From Chthoniobacterales bacterium (GTDB lineage: Bacteria; Verrucomicrobiota; Verrucomicrobiae; Chthoniobacterales; UBA10450), in the NCBI GenBank assembly GCA_003244125.1, contig QHBL01000327.1, forward strand, positions 1 to 6,153: a DNA stretch of 6,153 bases, written 5' to 3'. Every line of letters starts with the position of its first letter. The stretch's first letter is position 1. Made by a program: the position numbers and the translations under genes. The notes below the pieces were generated by a model. It saw only the letters and a list, made by a program, of their open reading frames with translations. It made no database searches and had not been told where the DNA came from. Positions 1 to 4,458 of the stretch are shown here, one piece after another.

Positions 1-171
1 GACGATCACACGCCGCTGAATGCAGCCGGTATTCCAGTGATTGACCTGATCGATTTTGATTATCCGCCCTGGCATACGGCCGAGGACACCATGGACAAGC
101 TCTCGGCTGAAAGCCTGGAGATCGTCGGTCGCGTGGCACTCTACGATCTGGCGCAGGTGGAGTTGCGATGA
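1..171 (+). CDS. M28-family zinc peptidase / glutaminyl-cyclase-like protein, C-terminal fragment
   Basis: This is the last 56 codons of a gene whose start lies before the window; it is read in frame 1 and stops at TGA 169-171. The visible residues carry the C-terminal core of the M28 metallopeptidase fold. DDHTPLNAAGIPVIDLID is at residues 1-18 and the PPWHT motif at 22-26. In this family the histidine of the WHT motif is normally a zinc ligand, and the preceding strand lies beside the active site. The following AEDTMDKLSAESLEIVGR segment is the usual closing helix. M28 enzymes include aminopeptidases and glutaminyl-peptide cyclotransferases, often secreted or periplasmic. The fragment does not show which activity applies, and any signal peptide would be off the window. 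The next gene begins 56 bases downstream, so co-transcription is possible but not shown. Confidence 0.8.
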   Translation, partial: DDHTPLNAAGIPVIDLIDFDYPPWHTAEDTMDKLSAESLEIVGRVALYDLAQVELR

Positions 172-227
172 AGGAAGTTGCTATTCGGCCTGCGTGACGT
201 TAAACGCATTCTGGATAAATACTGGCT

Positions 228-1550
228 ATGCCGCGCACTTTTCGGAAAAACGTGGGCGTTCTCGGCCTCGGCATCATCGGCCGGCGCATCGCGGATCACT
301 TGCGACATCAGGGTCTCTCCGTTTTCGTCTGGAACCGGACGCCGCGGCCCGTGCCGAATTTCGTCGGTTCACCCGCTGAGCTGGCGCAGACCTGCAATTA
401 TCTTCAGCTCTTCGTTTCGGATGACGATGCGCTCATGCGCATGCTGCAGGTGGTCTCTCCGTCGTTGACGCGGCGGCACATCATCATCGCTCACGCCACC
501 GTCTCGCCCGACACAATGCGGGAAGCGGCGGCGCTGGTGCAACGGCGTGGGGCCAGGCTGGTGGAAGCGCCATTCACCGGGAGCAAAGCCGCGGCTGAAA
601 AAGGGCAGCTCGTCTATTACGTCGGCGGCGAGGAGGCTGCGGTTAACGAGGTGCGGCCGCTGCTCGAGGCGAGCAGCAAATCCATTCTCCTCATCGGCGA
701 TATCGGCCACGCCAGCATCATCAAAGTGGCGACGAACCTGGTCACCGCGGCCACGGTGCAGGCGGCGGCGGAAGGTTTGGCGCTGGTGCATTACTCCGGG
801 ATTCCGCTGGAGAAATTCGCCGAGGCCATGAAAGAAAACGGGAGTAACTCCGGCACGCTCGACATGAAGTTGCCGCTCATGATCGCCGGTAATTTCGAGC
901 CGCATTTCTCCGTCAAGCACATGCTCAAGGACATGCAGATCGCCAACCGCCTCGGGCGCGATTTCGAGCTCGATCTCGACGTGGCGAGCGCGACCCGCGA
1001 TCGTTTGCTGGAGGAGGCGCGGCAGGGCCGGGGCGACCAGGATTACGCTTCCATCGCGCAAAAATTCCTGCCTTTTATGCAAACCATGGCGACCGAGCCA
1101 GAGCAGCCGGATTTATTTGCCGAGCCCGAGCCGGAACCGCTCCCGGATGAAGAGCCCGATTTCCTCGAGGAACAGCGAGCGACGCTGGAAGCGGCGGGCG
1201 TTGCCATGGCCCAGCCGCACAGTCACGAGCCGGTGGAGCTCGCGCCCGAACTACCCGAGCCGCCGGAGCCGCTGATGGCGCTAACGAGCTCTGTCACTGA
1301 AGAGCGCATCGAGACGTCGGTCGCGTTGCCGGAGCCGATTCTCGCGCTCCCTACCAACATGCCGGAACCGCCGCAGAACGCGCCCGCGCCCGAGCGTGAG
1401 CTTGAGATCACCCTGCCGCCCCCGAGCGCGCCGCGGGCCGAGATTCACCAGGCGGAATCGCCCAAGCCGCTGCCGAAACTCCCTCGCATCAAAGAAGAGA
1501 AGAAAGCCGGATTCCTGAGTCGCTTACTGGGGCGCACAGCCGATTATTGA
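228..1550 (+). CDS. NAD(P)-dependent beta-hydroxyacid dehydrogenase (glyoxylate/succinic semialdehyde reductase-like) with a Pro/Glu-rich tail
   Basis: This 440-residue protein belongs to the 3-hydroxyisobutyrate dehydrogenase superfamily, which reduces small aldehyde acids or oxidises beta-hydroxyacids in the cytosol. The Rossmann dinucleotide motif GLGIIG is at residues 13-18. The WNRT after the second strand (35-38) suggests NADP(H) preference. ATVSPDT is at 90-96. The substrate loop EAPFTGSKAAAEKGQL (113-128) has the SGSK-type form of plant GLYR and related glyoxylate/succinic-semialdehyde reductases rather than the SGG form. The catalytic lysine and its partner asparagine are K166 and N170, and the KDMQIA motif is at 234-239. 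The enzyme is complete by about residue 285, the usual family length. The remaining 150 residues are extra and rich in Pro and Glu. The ATG at 228 is the first in frame after TAA 216-218 and has no clear ribosome-binding site. ygfZ starts 8 bases after the stop. The exact substrate is unknown. Confidence 0.88.
   Translation: MPRTFRKNVGVLGLGIIGRRIADHLRHQGLSVFVWNRTPRPVPNFVGSPAELAQTCNYLQLFVSDDDALMRMLQVVSPSLTRRHIIIAHATVSPDTMREAAALVQRRGARLVEAPFTGSKAAAEKGQLVYYVGGEEAAVNEVRPLLEASSKSILLIGDIGHASIIKVATNLVTAATVQAAAEGLALVHYSGIPLEKFAEAMKENGSNSGTLDMKLPLMIAGNFEPHFSVKHMLKDMQIANRLGRDFELDLDVASATRDRLLEEARQGRGDQDYASIAQKFLPFMQTMATEPEQPDLFAEPEPEPLPDEEPDFLEEQRATLEAAGVAMAQPHSHEPVELAPELPEPPEPLMALTSSVTEERIETSVALPEPILALPTNMPEPPQNAPAPERELEITLPPPSAPRAEIHQAESPKPLPKLPRIKEEKKAGFLSRLLGRTADY
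1098..1547 (+). other. Low-complexity Pro/Glu-rich C-terminal extension with a short basic tip
   Basis: Residues 291-420 of the dehydrogenase contain 30 prolines and 24 glutamates in 130 positions, with recurring PEP, LPEP and PEPP units. This is the pattern of an intrinsically disordered, acidic linker. The composition changes abruptly at residues 421-440, where a basic stretch KEEKKAGFLSRLLGR ends the protein. That last piece could form a short amphipathic helix. The reading frame is open throughout and leads directly into the ygfZ start region, so this is not an obvious frameshift artefact. No known domain is recognised here. Confidence 0.75.
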
Positions 1551-1558
1551 TTGGCTGA

Positions 1559-2431
1559 ATGGCGCCACGCTTTTTCGATTTTTCGGCGCGCGCGAAGTTG
1601 CGCATCACCGGCGCCGACCGCGTGCGTCTCCTCAACGGGCAAACGACGAACGACGTGCGCAAGAGCAACGCGAGTGCGACGCAGGAATCATGTGTTCTTA
1701 ACGCCAAAGGTCATCTCGAGGCGCACCTCTTCTTGTTCGCAACGCCGGAGGCGCTCTGGATCGACGCGAGCGAGGAATTGCGCGAGCAGCTCGCAGCCCG
1801 GCTTGAGCGGTACATTATCGCTGATGATGTGACCATTGAAGACGTGACGGACGAGTTCGCCTTGTTTCACGTGCTCGCGCCAACGCCGCCGCGGATTCCT
1901 GAAGCGAAGTTCTGCCTGGACGCGCGGCGCTTTCTCGAGAACGGCTGGGATGTGTGGTGCACGCAGCGCGACAAGGAGCTGATGAGGCAAACGCTCGCCG
2001 CGGAAGCGGAGTTCGTCGATGCGTCCGCGGCGGAAACGCTGCGAATCGAACACGGAATTCCACGGTGGGGTTGCGAGCTCACGCCCGAGATTCTGCCGCC
2101 GGAAGCGGGATTGGAATTGCGCGCGATTGATTACGAGAAGGGCTGCTACATCGGGCAGGAAGTGATCTCGCGGATGAAGATGAGCGGGCAGATGCGGCAG
2201 CGATTGTGCGGCGTTACCGCTGATCAAGAGTTGTTAGCTCGGTCCGAGTTGCGCGCGGCGGAGAAGCCGGCCGGCAAAATCACGAGCGCGACTTTTTCGC
2301 CCCGGCTGAATGTGCACATCGCGCTCGGCTTCATCAAACGCGGTTTCAGCCATCCCGGCACCGAGCTAAGCGCTCCGACTCGCGACCGAACTGTTAGCGT
2401 TCGCCTCGCCGCACTGCCATTTGTAAGCTGA
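1559..2431 (+). CDS. ygfZ: YgfZ/GcvT-like folate-binding protein, Fe-S cluster maintenance factor
   Basis: This 290-residue protein is related to the T-protein of the glycine cleavage system. YgfZ proteins bind tetrahydrofolate and help assemble or repair Fe-S clusters in enzymes such as the radical-SAM tRNA thiolase MiaB. The diagnostic motif KGCYIGQE is at residues 194-201, with the key cysteine at C196. The N-terminal segment ITGADRVRLLNGQTTND (16-32) matches the start of the folate-binding fold, and the LGFIKRG segment (256-262) matches the C-terminal beta-barrel. The length is slightly below that of E. coli YgfZ (about 326 residues), which is common in the family. The start is the ATG at 1559, 8 bases after the dehydrogenase stop, with no Shine-Dalgarno sequence, so translation may rely on readthrough of ribosomes from upstream. 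Its TGA shares one base with the ATG of the following ATPase gene. The family call is firm; the client enzymes cannot be told from this window. Confidence 0.92.
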   Translation: MAPRFFDFSARAKLRITGADRVRLLNGQTTNDVRKSNASATQESCVLNAKGHLEAHLFLFATPEALWIDASEELREQLAARLERYIIADDVTIEDVTDEFALFHVLAPTPPRIPEAKFCLDARRFLENGWDVWCTQRDKELMRQTLAAEAEFVDASAAETLRIEHGIPRWGCELTPEILPPEAGLELRAIDYEKGCYIGQEVISRMKMSGQMRQRLCGVTADQELLARSELRAAEKPAGKITSATFSPRLNVHIALGFIKRGFSHPGTELSAPTRDRTVSVRLAALPFVS

Positions 2432-3555
2432 TGGCCAAAGTCACCGTCAGCCACGTTTACAAAATTTACGCAGGTGACAAAAAGACCGGCGACGTCACCG
2501 CGGTCGAGGACGTGAATCTCGAGATTGGCGATCGTGAGTTCGTCGTGCTCGTCGGTCCGTCCGGTTGCGGCAAGTCAACCACGCTGCGCATGATCGCAGG
2601 CTTGGAGGAAATTTCGCGCGGCGACATTTACATCGGCGACCGGCGGGTGAACGACGTGCCGCCGAAAGATCGCGACATCGCCATGGTCTTCCAAAACTAC
2701 GCGCTCTACCCACACATGAGCGTGTACGACAACATGGCCTTCGGGTTGAAACTGCGGAAGTTTGCCAAAGCCGAAATCAAGCGCCGCGTCACTGACGCCG
2801 CCGGCATCCTTGGAGTTGAAAATCTTCTCGAGCGCAAACCGAAGGCGCTCTCCGGCGGCCAACGCCAGCGCGTCGCAGTCGGTCGCGCCATCGTGCGACA
2901 GCCAAAGGTGTTCTTGTTCGACGAGCCACTCTCGAATCTCGACGCCAAGATGCGCGTGCAGATGCGCACCGAGATTGCAAAGCTGCATCAGCGCCTCCAG
3001 GCGACGATGATCTACGTCACGCATGACCAGGTCGAAGCCATGACGATGGGCGATCGCATCGTCGTCATGAACCACGGCCGCGTGCAGCAGAACGACACGC
3101 CGCTGAAGCTTTACAACGAGCCGGATAATTTGTTCGTCGCCGGTTTCCTCGGCAGCCCGCCAATGAACTTAATTGAGGGCGAACTCAAATCAGCGCGCGA
3201 CGGGTTAATGTTCAAAGAAATCGGCGACGGCACGATTGAGGTGGCGTTGGATGGCCGGCCCGCGCTGCGCGATTTTTCAGGCAAACCGGTGCTGCTCGGC
3301 GTCCGCCCTGAAGACATTGAGATAGCGCAATTCGCGAAACCTGCGGGCGTGGTCGCGAGTTTTCGTGCGATCGTCGATATCGTCGAGCCGACGGGCACGG
3401 AGACGAATCTTTATCTCCAGACAGGCGCGCACACCGTCATCTGCCGGAGCCGCCGCGCGCTGGATCATCGGGAGGCGGGTCATCGGCTGCAATTCGAGCT
3501 CAACGTCAGCAAAGCACATCTGTTCGACCCGGAGACAAGCCGCCGGATTACCTAG
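2431..3555 (+). CDS. ugpC: MalK/UgpC/MsmX-type carbohydrate ABC transporter ATP-binding protein
   Basis: This 374-residue cytoplasmic ATPase would power a carbohydrate-uptake ABC importer (CUT1 type). All motor motifs are intact: A-loop Y13, Walker A GPSGCGKST (42-50), Q-loop Q88 in VFQNYALYPHMS, signature LSGGQ (140-144), Walker B VFLFDE (160-165), D-loop SNLD (168-171) and switch H198. After about residue 235 comes the MalK-type regulatory OB-fold/TOBE domain, including the typical GVRPEDIE segment (290-297). Length and domain order are normal for MalK, UgpC, MsmK and MsmX. The ATG at 2431 overlaps the ygfZ stop by one base (TGATG), which usually means translational coupling. No permease or solute-binding protein is nearby, so it may be a shared ATPase serving several importers encoded elsewhere. 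The substrate cannot be assigned from the ATPase alone; ugpC is the customary label, not proof of glycerol-3-phosphate transport. Confidence 0.93.
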   Translation: MAKVTVSHVYKIYAGDKKTGDVTAVEDVNLEIGDREFVVLVGPSGCGKSTTLRMIAGLEEISRGDIYIGDRRVNDVPPKDRDIAMVFQNYALYPHMSVYDNMAFGLKLRKFAKAEIKRRVTDAAGILGVENLLERKPKALSGGQRQRVAVGRAIVRQPKVFLFDEPLSNLDAKMRVQMRTEIAKLHQRLQATMIYVTHDQVEAMTMGDRIVVMNHGRVQQNDTPLKLYNEPDNLFVAGFLGSPPMNLIEGELKSARDGLMFKEIGDGTIEVALDGRPALRDFSGKPVLLGVRPEDIEIAQFAKPAGVVASFRAIVDIVEPTGTETNLYLQTGAHTVICRSRRALDHREAGHRLQFELNVSKAHLFDPETSRRIT

Positions 3556-3558
3556 GTA

Positions 3559-3576
3559 AGCGCCTTTGCCGGCGCT
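3559..3576 (+). terminator. Possible weak hairpin terminator after the ATPase gene
   Basis: A perfect 6-bp stem, AGCGCC with GGCGCT, encloses a TTTGCC loop and starts four bases after the ATPase stop. It is followed by ATTTCT, which is only a poor U-tract. It could end the upstream three-gene transcript, or be a chance GC-rich hairpin. Confidence 0.3.
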
Positions 3577-3602
3577 ATTTCTACGCGATTTGAGTTGCGC
3601 TC

Positions 3603-3631
3603 GCTTGCCTTTTATCGGTAGGCTTGCCTTT
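3603..3631 (+). repeat. Direct repeat of GCTTGCCTTT upstream of the regulator gene
   Basis: GCTTGCCTTT occurs at 3603-3612 and again at 3622-3631, a period of 19 bases, ending 14 bases before the regulator start. Repeats at roughly two helical turns placed before a regulator gene can be an autoregulatory operator. The same CTTGCCTTT occurs once more at 4421-4429, upstream of glgE. I see no good -10/-35 pair to anchor a promoter here, so the regulatory role is inferred. Confidence 0.35.
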
Positions 3632-3645
3632 GCCCCAACTCTGAT

Positions 3646-4281
3646 ATGAATCAACGCCTCCTCGAAGAAATTGGCCGCACGCAGCGGCTCGGAATCCTCA
3701 ATGCCCTCAAACGCAGCCGCGGTCTCTCCGTTAACCAGCTCGTCGACAAAATGGGAATGAGCTACATGGGTATTAAACAGCATTGCCTCACCCTCGAGCG
3801 CGATGGTTATCTCGATACCTGGCGACGGCCGCAAAAGATGGGGAGGCCAGAGATGGTCTATCGGCTGACTCGGCGCGCGCACGATCTCTTTCAGGCAGAC
3901 AGCAACCGCTTCACTCTCGAGCTGCTCCAGTCGATTCACGAAATCCATGGGCCGAACGCGCCGGAGAAGCTGCTCTACAATTTATACGAACGGAAATCCA
4001 CCGCTCTCAAAGAGAAGGTCAAAGGCGAGACGGTGACTGACCGGGCCAAGTCGCTCGCGAAGATCCGCGACGCCGAAGGTTACATGTCCGAGTTCAAGAT
4101 CGACGAACAAGGTCCGCAGATTCTGGAATGCCATACCCCGCTGCAAAACGTGCTCGACAACTACCCGATCATCGGCCGGCTCGAGCAGGAGATGTTTGAA
4201 GCGGTGCTCGGCGTGCCAGTGCGCCGGCAGGAAACGCGCAACTCCGGCCTTTACGAGTGCGGGTTTTATTTCTCGGCGTAA
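3646..4281 (+). CDS. Winged helix-turn-helix transcriptional regulator, SufR/ArsR-like, cysteine-poor
   Basis: This 211-residue protein is a DNA-binding regulator. Residues 10-58 form a winged-helix domain, with LSVNQLVDKMGMSYMGIKQH (27-46) as helix-turn-helix and recognition helix. The wing GRPEMVYRLT is at 66-75, the GRP...Y.LT pattern seen in SufR-like and related repressors. Residues 85-150 look helical and probably carry the dimer interface. The C-terminal part resembles the sensor region of SufR: ECHTPLQNVLDNYPIIGRLEQEMFEAVLG (161-189) and a final GLYECGFYF (201-209). SufR proteins bind an Fe-S cluster through several cysteines there. Only C162 and C205 remain here, so cluster binding looks unlikely and the effector is unknown. 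The ATG at 3646 is the first in frame after TAG 3619-3621 and lacks a Shine-Dalgarno sequence. It lies upstream of glgE on the same strand, with a repeat element between them. Confidence 0.82.
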   Translation: MNQRLLEEIGRTQRLGILNALKRSRGLSVNQLVDKMGMSYMGIKQHCLTLERDGYLDTWRRPQKMGRPEMVYRLTRRAHDLFQADSNRFTLELLQSIHEIHGPNAPEKLLYNLYERKSTALKEKVKGETVTDRAKSLAKIRDAEGYMSEFKIDEQGPQILECHTPLQNVLDNYPIIGRLEQEMFEAVLGVPVRRQETRNSGLYECGFYFSA

Positions 4282-4301
4282 GCCCTGTCTGGCGTCCTTT
4301 T

Positions 4302-4396
4302 TGTCATTCCGACCGAAGCGAAGCCAAGTGGAGGAATGTCTGGCTTTATCGCCGAATCCGCCCATCAGAGATGTCTCGGCTTCGCTCGACATGACA
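4302..4396 (+). repeat. Dispersed intergenic repeat with terminal inverted arms
   Basis: The left arm (4302-4325) begins TGTCATTCCGACCGAAGCG. The right arm (4378-4396) is GGCTTCGCTCGACATGACA, and its reverse complement matches the left arm with a few mismatches and an indel. The middle contains GGAATGTCTGGC and AGAGATGTCTCGGC, two related pieces. This resembles a family of short repeats (GTCATTCCGAGC...GAAGCGAGGAAT type) that I recall as abundant between genes in Verrucomicrobiota and several other soil phyla. It has no coding capacity. Transcribed, it would fold into a long imperfect hairpin and could separate the regulator transcript from glgE. No flanking target-site duplication is evident. 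Confidence 0.7.
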
Positions 4397-4421
4397 CAGG
4401 CGCTTCCCCAATGACGCAGAC

Positions 4422-4437
4422 TTGCCTTTCCGGGCAA
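4422..4437 (+). promoter_or_regulatory. Short inverted repeat TTGCC-N6-GGCAA upstream of glgE
   Basis: TTGCC at 4422-4426 and GGCAA at 4433-4437 are perfect inverted copies with a 6-base spacer. TTGCC is also the core of the repeated 10-mer before the regulator gene. The arms are only 5 bp, so chance is a real alternative; the position, 21 bases before the glgE start, makes an operator possible. Confidence 0.3.
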
Positions 4438-4452
4438 TTCATTTGAAATGAA
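4438..4452 (+). promoter_or_regulatory. 15-bp palindrome TTCATTTGAAATGAA, candidate operator for glgE
   Basis: The two 7-base arms TTCATTT and AAATGAA are exact reverse complements around a single G. The site is AT-rich in otherwise GC-rich surroundings and ends six bases before the glgE ATG. A one-base centre is typical of a dimeric helix-turn-helix binding site rather than an RNA hairpin. A repressor bound here would block transcription or initiation of glgE. The regulator encoded just upstream (3646-4281) is the obvious candidate, but its own upstream region has no equally good copy, only a partial ATTTGA near 3588. The site is seen in the sequence; its function is inferred. Confidence 0.45.
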
Positions 4453-4458
4453 ACGCCC

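Noticed and set aside
168..197. Nine-codon ORF starting in an ATGA overlap with the M28 gene stop
   Set aside because: The overlap looks like coupling, but nine codons with no further support is well within chance; the dehydrogenase start at 228 is in another context.
178..206. TTGCTA and TAAACG at 17-base spacing as a promoter for the dehydrogenase run
   Set aside because: The spacing is ideal but the -10 element matches only about half of the consensus, and similar matches can be found by chance.
198..206. CGTTAAACG mini-palindrome upstream of the dehydrogenase
   Set aside because: The arms are only 4 bp, with no second copy or conserved placement to support an operator.
369..1082. 237-codon open frame on the - strand inside the dehydrogenase gene
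   Set aside because: It is antisense to a gene with firm family motifs, its translation is Arg/His-rich with no recognisable domain, and long antisense frames are expected in GC-rich codon usage.
1688..2227. 179-codon open frame on the - strand inside ygfZ
   Set aside because: It is antisense to the KGCYIGQE-bearing frame and its translation looks like reversed coding sequence rather than a protein.
3277..3948. 223-codon open frame on the - strand spanning the ATPase end, the gap and the regulator start
   Set aside because: It runs across two well-supported genes and their intergenic region, and no domain or motif is visible.
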